The translations under genes were made by a program, and so were the position numbers. From positions 1,674,001-1,738,000 of the forward strand of contig WOFQ01000001.1 of the NCBI GenBank assembly GCA_012184525.1: DNA of 64,000 nt, written 5' to 3'. Source of the DNA: Xenoacremonium recifei. Taxonomy: Eukaryota; Ascomycota; Sordariomycetes; Hypocreales; Nectriaceae. Position 1 is the stretch's first letter; the number at the start of each line of letters is the position of its first letter. The notes under the pieces were generated by a model that had not been told where the DNA came from, did not search any database, and worked only from the letters and a program-made list of their open reading frames with translations. Positions 35,861 to 48,169 of this stretch are shown piece by piece.

Positions 35861-36456
35861 CAGCATTTCCTTATATACCATTTGTACAGAGGCTTGAGAA
35901 CTGCGTTCTCAACCTTGTTCTCCTTTTTCTTGAGTCGAAGGTTTTAATCTCCATGAGAACGACGTTCGTTGCTCGGTCACTGGATATCCGTTTTCATATT
36001 CAAAAAGGGTCTGGCGTTGGTGCTCTATCGAGTGAAATTGGTTGCCCGGCGTGGGCTCGGATCTCTATGGTGCCTCTTTCATTGGCAGATGCGGAAGAGG
36101 CTGTATGATAGATATATAGTACCCTGATAAAGTAATTCCTTTGTTCTATCACGCCTTCAACTGTCATGTGTGCTCAATATTCTCAACGTATCGCTGAAGC
36201 TCACTTAAGTGTAACTATATCTAAGCTGGAGACGATCTTATTGGATTCTTGAGTGGCATTGTTTATTGTTATAATTTTTGTCTTCGATGGTTGAGAGGAT
36301 TGTTCGAAACAACTTAGAAGAAGCGATTCTTCATATGCCCCCTTTCCGTCTATCCAATCCACTATGTTCCAGGTATCCATGATGTTTGAACAACTTCTTG
36401 TAGTACTCATACTATTTTCATGACACATTATCATACATTCGAAAGGCGTACATCAT
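35861..36456. other. Convergent 3' intergenic region
   Basis: About 600 AT-rich bases between the zinc transporter (+) and the DNAJC11-like gene (-). No further feature is seen. Confidence 0.5.
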
Positions 36457-38856
36457 TTACGCCGAACGAGGTAACGGTGGCAGTGTAAGTTCCTCACGCC
36501 CTTGGACCTCAGCAACAGCCTCAGAGCCCTTCCATGAATACGTTACTCTAAGCGTCTTCACGCTCCCAGGAACAGGGTCCCAGAAACCGGGGATCCGGCT
36601 CTTCCGGACCCCTTTTGGAATGACGAGGCGGCCACCATCTCCGAGGTCCTCAATCAACGCGGCGACTGCGATGGTCACGTCGGCGACGTCTTTTCCGCCC
36701 AAATCTCCATTCGCATCCGGAATCCCGAACTTGGCGCTCATAATGACGAGACCTCCAAGAGACATCTGTCGCTTCTGACGGGCCTCGACAGGTTGAGCAA
36801 GGAGTACCGTGAGATTGTCCGCCTCGTAACGGTGACGTGCCACCATTAGGCGCACTGTGGCTTCGGAGACGTCGGCCTTGCGCCGTCGGCGGCGATTCTG
36901 CTTTTGACGTTGCAGCACTAATTGTAGGGCAGCCAAGCTCGCGAATGGGAGGGCACCGGCCCAGAAGAACATGCTCGGCGAGAGCAGGGCGCGGGGAGAG
37001 ATGAGGAACGGTATGCTGATGCGTTGGCCCAGACGGGACCAATACGCGGAGAGATGTAAAGTGTAGGCGCTCAGCCCGATTTCAAGGCCAAACTTGGCGA
37101 AGCGGCCGACAGACCAGAGATTGCGGAAAGCAAGATACTGATCTTGGAATGTCGATGAGCATAGCTCGACCTCTAGACGAGCTGAAGGTGATAGAGCATC
37201 TGATTCAGGGGTAATGAAAGGAATAGACAAGTCTTTGCTGTATCTGACGAATCCAGCAACGAAATCAGATGTGGCTGATGCTGATACAGCCCATGACCCC
37301 TCTGATAAGGGTACGGTCTGTTCATCAAGACCTTGAATGCCGCTTTCAATAACGGATAATCCAGAAGTACTTGATATCCGGGCAATTGGAGTTGATTGGA
37401 AGCCTAGCTCTAGCTTTGGAGCCGTTTTGAGAGGGAATTCCGCGCTGAACATGTTTGGGTTCATCTTAGAGAAGTCGGTGAAATAGCGGCTTGCCTCTCC
37501 GGCCTGGATCAGCCAGTCACCGCTATCAGCTCGGAGAAAACCCGAGCCAATGGGAAAGTTTTGGTGAATGCCAAAGGTGACTCGGGGATGGCTATGGGTA
37601 AGGTGTCTCGAAGATCTGATGCTGGTCTCGATGATACTTGGCTCCGAAGATATGGGAGTAGTAACGTGGTGGTAGAACCGGCTAGTGATAGAAGGCTCGG
37701 GGAGAATGTCGGACTCAACCTCAATACATGTCTTTATCCACTTGAGCTTCTCCGAGGGACCGGAAAGGGATCTATTGATGACCTCTTGTCGATAGGTGAG
37801 AGTGACCAGCGGCGATAGTTTGTTCTCGACAAGCTGCATCAACTTCGGTCTGGGGATGGCCAACGGTAGCAAAGGTTGGTATCGGTCGAACAAAAGAGCC
37901 GTGGGTAGTCGAGATAGGTCTTCTCCAACCCCATAGATTGAACCGGAAATGCTGATGGTCGGAGTCGTTACAGAGATCGTAGGTTCAACCAGTCCGTTCA
38001 CATCCGTAGCCTTAGAAAACCGTCTGGAGATTTGCGATTGAAGCCCAGTTCGGATGGCGGGCACGCCAACCGAAACCGAATGACTGAGAGCAAAGTCCAA
38101 AAGTTGCAACGGTGAATCCCGGGTCCGCAAGGAGGATAAGCTGCCGCGTCTTGCCACTCGAGTTGCGTCTATGCGAAGGCCCAAGTCTGAGCTTGTCTGT
38201 ATTCCGCCCTGTATCTCGTTCCGAAGTGAATTCTGAAGCGCAGCCTCGTATTCGGTAGCATCGGTAGCAGCTGAGAACTCGTTGCTCATGAATTGACCGA
38301 CATCGTATTGGGCCTTTCGTGCCGGGTCAATGAGGGTTTCGAACGCCGCTTGAGCGTGGAGGAATTGCTGGCGGGCAATGGGTCGTAGATGCTCGGGGTA
38401 GCTCTCCGGATAGAAGAGTAGAAAGAGACGGTAGTATGCCCTCCGGATCTGGTCCCGCGACAGCTCGCCGTCTCTGGGGAGGCAAAGGATGTCGTAGAAA
38501 TCCCAATCCCGGTCCTCCGAGCCCGGTCCCATGCCATTGGCATCATAGAGCACGCCGACGTCCTCAGCAGACCGCACCAGTATCTTCTCGCCCTCCGTAT
38601 CCCCCGCCTCAGACGCATTGGTCACCCGTTCGAAGATGGAGCTCGAGTCGTCGTCCCAAAGCTCGTATTCTTGTCTCGTGGCCGCAAATTGCTCGTTCAG
38701 AGAGAATCGGGAGGAGGTCGCCCGCAACGGGTGCGGTATGGAGGGTTGGCGGAGGTCATCGTAGAGCGCTGAGGTTCGGATCGACGAGTTCCTGGAGTTG
38801 CCGCCTCTCACACGCGGGATGCGCAAGCTGCCTCGGCGGCTGGACGGCTCAGCCAT
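36457..38856 (-). CDS. DNAJC11-like mitochondrial J-domain protein lacking HPD
   Basis: A single exon of 799 residues from the ATG at 38856. The N-terminus is Ser/Arg-rich. A J-like domain at about 118-186 begins DWDFYDILCLPRDG and ends DPARKAQYDVG, but the loop between helices II and III reads LLFYPESYPEH, so the HPD tripeptide is YPE. A long beta-rich middle follows, then a hydrophobic stretch at about 620-650 and a C-terminal domain beginning near 655 that matches the DNAJC11 C-terminal family (DUF3395). DNAJC11 works with MICOS/SAM at mitochondrial contact sites in animals. Localisation here is inferred. Loss of HPD argues against ordinary Hsp70 stimulation. Confidence 0.88.
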   Translation of the reverse strand: MAEPSSRRGSLRIPRVRGGNSRNSSIRTSALYDDLRQPSIPHPLRATSSRFSLNEQFAATRQEYELWDDDSSSIFERVTNASEAGDTEGEKILVRSAEDVGVLYDANGMGPGSEDRDWDFYDILCLPRDGELSRDQIRRAYYRLFLLFYPESYPEHLRPIARQQFLHAQAAFETLIDPARKAQYDVGQFMSNEFSAATDATEYEAALQNSLRNEIQGGIQTSSDLGLRIDATRVARRGSLSSLRTRDSPLQLLDFALSHSVSVGVPAIRTGLQSQISRRFSKATDVNGLVEPTISVTTPTISISGSIYGVGEDLSRLPTALLFDRYQPLLPLAIPRPKLMQLVENKLSPLVTLTYRQEVINRSLSGPSEKLKWIKTCIEVESDILPEPSITSRFYHHVTTPISSEPSIIETSIRSSRHLTHSHPRVTFGIHQNFPIGSGFLRADSGDWLIQAGEASRYFTDFSKMNPNMFSAEFPLKTAPKLELGFQSTPIARISSTSGLSVIESGIQGLDEQTVPLSEGSWAVSASATSDFVAGFVRYSKDLSIPFITPESDALSPSARLEVELCSSTFQDQYLAFRNLWSVGRFAKFGLEIGLSAYTLHLSAYWSRLGQRISIPFLISPRALLSPSMFFWAGALPFASLAALQLVLQRQKQNRRRRRKADVSEATVRLMVARHRYEADNLTVLLAQPVEARQKRQMSLGGLVIMSAKFGIPDANGDLGGKDVADVTIAVAALIEDLGDGGRLVIPKGVRKSRIPGFWDPVPGSVKTLRVTYSWKGSEAVAEVQGREELTLPPLPRSA

Positions 38857-41800
38857 CGTGAAGGAAGACGGTCAATGGGCGAGGTTGTGCGGCTCCAGCC
38901 GGGAGAGCCGAGGATGGTTGATTGGGAACAAAACAGGTCCTGAAGCCGAAACCAAACGTCGTCGTCGTCGTCTTCCTTCGGCTTCGGGATTCGCCAATCA
39001 TGGCGGCATGTCCCCTCAGGCGATCCATTATGGTTTGATGTTTGACGCAGGGGTAGAGGCTTTAATACCGGGTCAGTGGTTCGTTCGGTTGCTCGGGTTC
39101 TGGTTCGGGTGTTTGGAGATCCACGCGGGCCACCTGACGGACGGCTTCATTTACGGCTCCGTAGGCCAGTGGGGGACTCAACATATTGACGCAACTCACT
39201 CCGTAAAGATCTGTTGCCATTGACTGTGAAGAGTCCTGAAACTGGCATTCAGACGAAGGATTTGGGTCGAATCTGTGGGTGTCGTATCCAGAACCCTGCA
39301 GGTTGTCATGGAAGTCCGGGGTCAACATGCACAGCCATAAAACATTGGGGATCCTTGTCATTATGCCTCTTCTCCTATTGTGGCCTATGCTCCTTTGGAT
39401 ACCTCTCCATGCACCTCTACTGGCAGTTGATTCGTCATGATAAAGGCAATCATTGCATCATATTGTTCGACTTTATTCCCACGATGCAGCCCTTGGAAAC
39501 GACTTACAGGACTGGCACCTTTCGAGTTGAAGAATGGCCTCATATTCTGTGGTGTTTCAGGCGTGTCTACAACTGTGACGAGACATAGCCAGCATGTTAA
39601 TCTCAGGATTCTATGAAGTTCAAATGCTTCGACCCCCTTGTGCCGAGGGCCTGCCTTGTGGCCATTATGCGCTTTAACATCGCACATACGCGGGCATGAT
39701 GACTGAGTGTACCATGGCATGAAACGAGCTTGACTGTGCATGACAGAGATATGACTCGTATCAGCTCAAGCCATCACTCTATGTGCCTTAAAATGACGTA
39801 GGTCCTTATGCTTGATGCTCATGCACTCCAAAGTGAGTCAGACCTTTGACACCCATAGAGCTAGTCGAGCGGCATAATGCAACGCTCATGAGGCGATGGG
39901 ATAAGTTCACTACATGGAGACTCGACTCTGTTGCTCAAAATAGCTGTAATATCAGTATAATATCCGTATTCGATCGAGGAGAGGTCACCTCTTGTTCCGA
40001 GATCCTGTTGTTGGGTGTACTGGTCTACTCCGGAACCAAAGTTAGAATACGTTCCGAATCTCATCTATATTAAACTCCCTATCCTACAAGCTATGATTTT
40101 GGGTCAACGCTGCATCTTGTTTGACCAAATATGCAAAGTTCCGATGGTTAACGTCCAAGCCGTCTTTGGGATACTTTGTCGTCGCCTACTCGGGAGGGTC
40201 CCTCGACGCTCCATTGGCTATCAAAACCCTGTGCTTAGGGTATAAATGTAGCTGTTTTGCATTGAAGCCAATATAGAAAGATCAAACAATCGATCTGCAT
40301 TTAAGTGAGTACAAAAATCACTGAGAGAACCGCAAACTATGTTTGACGCCTAGATATTGGTGGCCTAACCTACAGCTGAAGGGACCAGCTAGCTAGATGA
40401 TACGCTCAACATTACCTTCAGAACACTTAGAAAACCCGGTGGAAATGACATATAATTCACGTAGCAACTGTTTATTAATTTGTACCTTACATACCTTCGC
40501 ATATCCACTCCGAGGCAGAGTGTTTGCGAAGCATCGCACGTTTGCAAGCGATTGCAACAGAGCAAGACAAATATAAGATCAATCACACCAATTGATGCTA
40601 GTGTTTCATAGTATACACAGATCACAGTAGAAGATCTGAAGGTATCTCTCCAGTTTCGTTGAATCTTCTGCGACTTTCTCGACGGGAAGTTACGTCACTC
40701 AAATTGCAACCGGGGAGCACCAGATGGAAAGGGGTTCATGAAGTACTGTCAACAACCAGGGTCTCTCGGCCCTTAAACATAGCCATGTTCAATATAGAAA
40801 TACTGAAGAATTTAACGAGTTTATCTATCCGCATTTAGGTTCAGACAATGATCAATGAACCCGAATATATGTTTCGATGTGGTTGCTTGTCAACTCGTCA
40901 ACTTGAAGTTCGTATGTCGACTGAGAGATTCCTTTACCATGGAATGACAATGGAACAAAGATTCAGTGGTAATATAGGCATGATAGTCTTTGCACAAGGA
41001 AGAGTTCGCTCGTGCTTACGAGAGAAGTCGAACACCAGCCGAGGCCCTCCGTGTCAGCCGATTTGAACTTTGGCAGGTATTTCATGAGACCGCAGAGATG
41101 CACAACTCGGAATCATTCATGTTTCTTTCTTAGAACATATTTCTTTCATTAGGGCCTAACAAAGAAGGCCGTGGTTGGATAAAAGCTGTTGTAGATCAAC
41201 GATTTGGATGTCTACTTTCTTCTCTCTGGAGGCCTTATAAAGATCAAAACGCAATATCGAGAGACACAGACATACCTACATTGGTGTAGAAGATCGAAGT
41301 TCATTGCGCGGATACCAGGGAAGTGTCAATAGTACTGCAAATCCACTGCATCGGGTTCAACAGTCTTCAATTGCTGGCACGCCCTGCAGGGCGACAAACA
41401 TGCGAAGAAATTAGAAATTCTACAACGGCGCAACCAGTCATGTTCTAGATCGCCTTCCTCAGCACGAGACTTCCCAGCATGCATGTTAACCTGCATTAGT
41501 ACGTAGGCAAGGCTGCAATATCACAGCAAATGGTTGATTGCTGGGATCTATTGGAGCCACGACATCGCATGAACCACGCCAATCAGGCCGCCTCTCACCC
41601 CCAGCCAGCTCATCCACATCCGGCAACCCCTTTTGAAAGAATCAGGGAACGGGCCGCGCGGGTGTTGAGCTGAACGTCCGTTAACCTGCAGCGCACATCC
41701 CACGCTGTCCAGCTTCATTGATGGGATTGGACACCCAGGAGGCCATTTCCGTGGCCGCATGCAGCATCACGGACGACCAGCCCCCTCTAATTCGTCGCCC

Positions 41801-44800
41801 TCGATGACACCGACACCGACGGAATGATAAAGGGACTCAGCTCGAGTGAAGGCATGACGGGGAGCACAGCAGGTTTGATACTCTGCCGCTGCGCCGTCCA
41901 ACGGGATCTTGTCATTCGTCGTCCAACGCAACCGAGCTGTCAACCGCCCTCGCTTGGCAGCGAATTGCTTTATCGAAAGCCCGCAACGTGCGACTTGGGT
42001 TAATCTCGAGGCCTCAAAAGATGCCGTGCCACGTAGCGCAGCGGCCGCAGATCCAACAAGAGGCCATTGCAACTATTCGTCACAAAGCAGCGGGATGTCG
42101 CGCTTGTGTCGTTGTATCTGGTGCTTCTTTCGTCCGCTCGCATCCCAGCCACAATGTCAGGGGCCTGGCGGGACGGGATGGCCTCGACCAGGGAGAGCGA
42201 GATGAATATGCAGCAGCATCTGTAATCACCTCCACACGGTCTTTATCTTGCCGGCCAACATTCGCAGGGCAGCACAAGAGGGAGAAAAAGCAACGACGGC
42301 CCGAAATTACAGCTGCCCAAAGCGCGTAACTGGTGCTGGGCAACGACAAGGTGGGCGGGATAGGCGAGAGACGGCGGCTGTTCTGTCAGTTCTCAAACGC
42401 CACACGATTAGGGTGATCACCAGCCTGACATTTGATGTTCAAGCCGAAATCGATCGTATTGAACGATCGCCCGTGTTTGCTTCTGTGGCCCGTCTGGCGG
42501 TCGGCAAGCCTTGTCGAAGTAGGTTTAAAGCTGGCCGGACGGAGATTGCGATTGCGAGATTGGGGGCCTTTGTGCCATCGGTACCGACCCCGGCCTAATG
42601 CTTCTGTCAGCATCTTGAAAACTTCAGGCTGGCCAGATCGTCGTTGAAAGGCTGGGTTCGGTGAAAGTCCAAGGCAAAAGCAATCAACCTTGCGGAGCAG
42701 TTTGTGATCCTGGTCGAAATACTCGCATCCAAGCCCAATAATGCCTTGTTTGCGTGAAAGACACGGACCTTCAAACCCAGGTTCAGCTGGCAGAAGCTTG
42801 CAGCTTCAATTGCAAGCTATTCTTGATGCAGTCTCGCGTTCAGCTGTATCCAGGAACATGAATGATTGCAATCAGACCTAAGCAAGCATCTTTACGCGTG
42901 CTGGACGCGTTATGAATGGTGCGTCGATCTTGGAACAAACATCATCGCAAGGAGAGCTCCGTGCGCCGTACGGGATTCAGTAGCGTTCCAGGTTCTGTTG
43001 GTGGCTGCATCGACTAGGGGCCAACTATAGGATGAGGCTGGCTCTGGACCCAAGGGATGAGCTCGCAACTGATTAGGGCTCTGGACTATCAATTCTTTAT
43101 GGAGGATGTCTCCATCACGTTGAAAACATGGCAATAGGTATCGTGGACGTTGGGAAAGCTGGTAGAACACGGCGGCTATTCAATGATTCTCGTTCAATGG
43201 CTATAATTACTCTTGAAGCTCAACCTCACAAGACCTGGGCCCTAGCCGCTTCAGGCATCTCGGTCTCTCCAGCCAACACTCGATGCTTCCATCGCCGAAC
43301 CCCACACAAGCGCTGACGGACCAGGCTCGAAGGAGATACTTGCGGGGATAGAAACTTGTCCTAGGCAAGGCCCCCTGGCAAGACTCGCGACTGAGATCGC
43401 GAATTGTTGTCTGTCATCGCTCAATTCGGTCGTCGTCTTCCAGGTTGTCCTTGAATTTGCATTCCAAGACATCCACGGCGGACCGTAAACGGGTAGGACG
43501 GGTGAAGTCGCGTGTCTCAGACTCTGCGGAGCGGTGAATGGACCTCGGGCTGCTGAAGATGAAAGCTCCTCTTCCTTGGATGTTGGTTGAAGTGAGGGGG
43601 AAAAAGCAAATTGAGGGGAGAACCAAGGAAAGGCTGTCACGGACCAGACGCCAACCACATCTGAGCTTCTTATCCCGAGTGCAAGGCAGGCCCTGTTTCA
43701 TGGGCTCAATTGACCGCCAGAACGGGAACTCCAGAACCCAACGCTCAATTCAGCTTCTCTTAGCTCTCTTGCGTGACCGGCCCGAGCTTCATCTACGAGC
43801 AGGGCCGCGTCAACGGGATGTCGAGAAGCTGGGCGTGTGGATGATGAGAACCAACGTGATGGCCAGCTAGCAAGGGCCTGTCGGGCTTTCGAGACGGCTC
43901 TGTTTTGATTTTGCCGATTCCGTTCTGTCGGAGAGGCGTGTCTCCTCGGGACGATGGAATCGCGCTCGCACCGGCGACACACCTGCATGAGTATCAACGC
44001 AGATCCCTGGGGAAGCTGTTCACGTCAGCTCCCGAGAGGCCAACGCCGGCCTCTGATAGGCCGCTCGGGGATGCCCATCGCTCACAGCCTCCTTCAACAA
44101 CCCCTCCCCAGCTGACAGTTCTTGAAGCACCGGCTGGTTCAACCCCACTGCTGAAGTCTAGCGGCCGTCGTCGGTAACAATAGGGCAGATTGCAGTTGGC
44201 AGTGGATCGGGGCCGACCAGGGGTAAAGGGCTCGCCGAGAAACCATTGAATCTGCTCCCCGTACCAGCTGCATCGTCGCGTCATAGTGAGCGGATGCGGC
44301 AGCGTCTTTCTGGCGGCCTCGGCGGGCGAGGACTCTCGTGACCCCAGAGTACCGGTTGACCCTGGTTCAAACGAGTGTCGCCATCCAGGCCAGGCACGGA
44401 TAGCGAATGAATAGCCTCCCGTCGAACCCCCAAACACCCATGTCAAACGTTGGTCGAGGGAGGCCGGGTCCACCGTTCGTGGCAAGGCCGCCATTGGCAG
44501 CCATTGGCAATCGGCCGCTCCCTACCACTCGAGGCCCGGCCGCTTCTGATATCTGAGGTCAGACGCCTGTTGAGGCCCTCCCGAAGAGACCCTGTTCGAG
44601 GGATTGTCACACGTGATTGGATCCCTCGATGCTAGCCAGGTCGACAAGGCTAGGAAAGTTGGCTTGTGATCAACGGCGACCCACGAATCGGCCACAGGGC
44701 TGTTTCTGACGTACATGCGATTAAGTGTCAGCATGACTTGCAGCACGTAATTGCCTGCTTGGGTAGTACGATAGGTCGCATGGACGGTTCCCAATCCTAG

Positions 44801-47800
44801 GCCAAGTGCATCAAGGGGCAAGGTTGTTGGACCAGTCATGACGCGGGGTCAGAGATGCTGCGCGACTGTATCCGTCTGCTGGTTAGCAAGACAGCGACTA
44901 GCCATAACTGACGAACATGCCTAGGTACTCAATTGCCCAGGTAAACTTACTGACGGGCAGTATCCGGTTCTCCTTTATGGATAAGTGCTTGAACGTATAT
45001 CAATATATCAAGACCTGTTATGCGGTGCTCTGACGAGGTGCCTGTTGAACCTGCAGTTGGACACCGCTAGGTGAGCAACGGGAACTCCCTGGGAACCTTG
45101 TAAACTCAGTAGATTGGAGGTTGAGATGAAGTACCATTTCCGAGTGCTTCGGGTTGGAAGGCACTTGCCAATTGATCTTTCCAAATGATGTCAGTCATCG
45201 TAACTAGCAACACAAGAGGCAAGAACAATCTTTGACTCGGTCGTTGCTTCCTGTTTGGATTGAGTATAACCCCCCCCTCGTTTGCCCGATCCCAACTTCT
45301 TCTTCTTTTCTCCTGACAGTCCAGCATCGTCAACGACGGTATGGCACGCACGAGCATTGAACAGGAAGCGTGAGGCAGACAGAGGGAAGGGTAGGGCTAC
45401 GAGTAACCCAGGATTGCTATGATGGAAATGAATTGAAACTTGAAAGACAAAACAACGTTTACCAAAGTTTCTTTCGTGCGTGTTCGCCACTGGGCGATTG
45501 CGACAGCGTCGTGACAATACTCATTGAGTAGGCAGGTAGACTTTTATCATTTTACTTACCTAGAACTTTCCACAGCAAAAATCTTGCCGTTTTCGAGGCA
45601 AAGAGCATTGGATGCAACTGGAAAGTTTCTCGTGGGCACATGCATCCCTCTCTCCTCCCATGAAGACTCCGAGGATCGACGAGTGGATGAGGGGAAAAAG
45701 AAAAATTTTCATGACATCGTCTAGGCAATGAGCAGGGGAAAATTGAAGCCGGTCACTCCTCTTCTGCTGCAGCCGTAGTTGCGGTCGATGGAGTCACTGG
45801 GGCGTGCAGAGTAGATGGCTCAGTGGGCAGCTTGGCACTGGTGGACGGTCTCGTCTCAATGAGGAGATGTGCTCATGTGTGAAGGGTCTTTTGGCGTCAT
45901 GGGGTCACGGAGCGGAGCGTATCCGTCGTTGGGGGTGAAGCCCAACGGTAGAGTCTAGGCCGTTCCTCCTCGTCGGTAGCTTCAAATTATCTCATAAGTC
46001 GTGTACTGCATTAGCAGTGGAGAGTACCAACATAAGTGGTTGCGGTGGCTTATGACTCTCTCTCCTTCGCTGCTGCGCCGAAACGCCCCGGGCATTTCTT
46101 AGCTTCGGCAGCACCAGCCACATACTAAAGAGAGCTTTCAGCCTCAAGTGCGGGTAACGTCATTAACCACTCCACAAAAGGCTTCTAGAACTCTTCTTGT
46201 TATAGTAAGGCTGCCGCTATTAGTGGAGTCGTGCACGTGCCGACGTGTCAATTTTGCGCAACGAGCCTCAACTTTGGTCGGGGACGATAACCGTTGGATA
46301 TCCGTCCACTCGCCAACTTCCCGACGTTTTTGAGGATGCATTGTTGCGGGCGGCCTGCGGGATTCATCCACTTCGCTCTGCAACGCCCACTTAGCAAAAG
46401 GCGCATCCGCCTTTCGTTGCGTTACCAGCCTCATACCGTGTCCGCTCCGCCCCAGGCTGTTCCTCGGGTGCCGTCCATATGGGGCTCCGACGTTCCGAGA
46501 TGGACCAACGGCAGCAAAGCCTTTGATAATATTTATTTTATTTATTTCTCTTCTTCGCTCTCTTTCGCTCCTGTTGCAAGCGAATCTCCATTACTTTAGA
46601 CCCTCTCGGACATCATGATGGACCCTGCCTCATATCGCGCGGCGTTACCCAGTCCAACCTGCTCCGACTGGCTTCTGGTCCTTGCTCCATCCCCCTGACA
46701 CTGGGCGTGGGCAAAAATGCATTATGAAGCAATGGATTAAAGGCGGCGGAAGCCTGCCTCTCCGCCACTTCGTACTTACTCCATCGCGCTGCAGACAGCC
46801 CCAGGCATTCACTCCATCGTGGCCGGCGTCAACCTCCAGTCAATTTTTTTAATGGCCTCTTCCCCTCACACCTTGCCTTACTGGTCTGCCACTCTCACGC
46901 GTCTTGCAGCAACCCATGTACGTGTTGCGTCGTGCAATAGACGCATGCCATTTAACGAGACGTGATGGAAAAAAATTTCTCGCGTATTTGAGGCGTCTTT
47001 ACCGCCACGACAACACGTATGTCATGATAATCCCTGGGGCTGGGTACCGGGGCTCAGCAGAGTGCAAAAATTGTTGCACCATCGCCGTAAGCTTGCGCCG
47101 AGGCGAGGCGACATGCTCCAATCGCTTGAGGCCCTCAATCCTCTCGTGTGCTTATGTATGTCTCGTCCCCTGAGTATGGCATATACGATGATCACAGTCG
47201 ATGGTTATATCAGTGCGACATTCTCGGTGACTAAGGTTGTCTTGCTTGTATGAGCACGCAGCAGTCCTTGCATGCTGTAATTGCTGACCACAAAGGCTGA
47301 TCAGTCATTTGTCCGTGCAGCCTAACAACAAGCGTGCTGGCCCAGTCGGGTCCAGGGTCGTTGCTGGTCCGTAGTCTGACGGAGTGATGCATGCGTGTCG
47401 CGTGCTTTGCTTTGCTGAGGTCTCAACTCTGCTTCGTATGCGTATGCCCCTAGTCTGAGGATGGGGGCTCGGGAAGTGTCTTTGATCCGGAGACAGCCCC
47501 AGCAGGGTCACCGCTGGCTCGGGAAGCGCGGCGACGGGTCTGTCATGATTCAGAGTCTGTGCTGCGTGTACGGAGCAAAGACAGACATTCGCGCTGTGGA
47601 CTGGGGAGTATGTAATGGTCACTTTGATGGATACAAAGCCCAGCCAGTCGGCCGTACTTTATGCAGTCTCCTCCAGTATTTCCACCTCGAGAAGCTCAGG
47701 ACGAATGCGGGGCAGCATAATTCCTCGGTTGGGTAAGTGGTTACATACAGGAGGGACTACATAATGTAAGCATCTCTCCATAAACCCCACCTCAACACCA

Positions 47801-48160
47801 CAATTCCCTAACTCGACAGTGCCCAGCCCGTACGTACGTCACACTTCAGTCTCTTCCGAAGATCCTCTCTCGCACAGCCCTGAGCACTCGGTGCAATTGG
47901 GCATTTCTGAGGTTCTCCATCTCACCAATCACCCGCTGGAGCGTGACCAATGCATCCTCAGAGCCCATCATGAACGTGCCACGTGCCTATGCTCGCTGAC
48001 TTCAAATGTCCAGACCGAGCCAACGCCATCGCGTCTCTGTGCAGAATGTGCTTGCGTCCTGCACACACCCTATGGCTGTTTTTGATAGTCATGGTGCGAT
48101 GTGCGCCTCGCCCAACGCGACCGTCTCCTGTTTTACAGAGCGCGGATCACCAGGATGTAA

Positions 48161-48169
48161 TACTCCGTA
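48161..48169. repeat. TACTCCGTA intergenic motif
   Basis: An exact TACTCCGTA. The same motif occurs at 13482-13490, and its reverse complement at 21936-21944, always between genes. Confidence 0.4.

Noticed and set aside
44522..44839. 105-codon minus-strand frame in the large gap
   Set aside because: Partly protein-like, but no motif, no splice support and no neighbours in the same frame.
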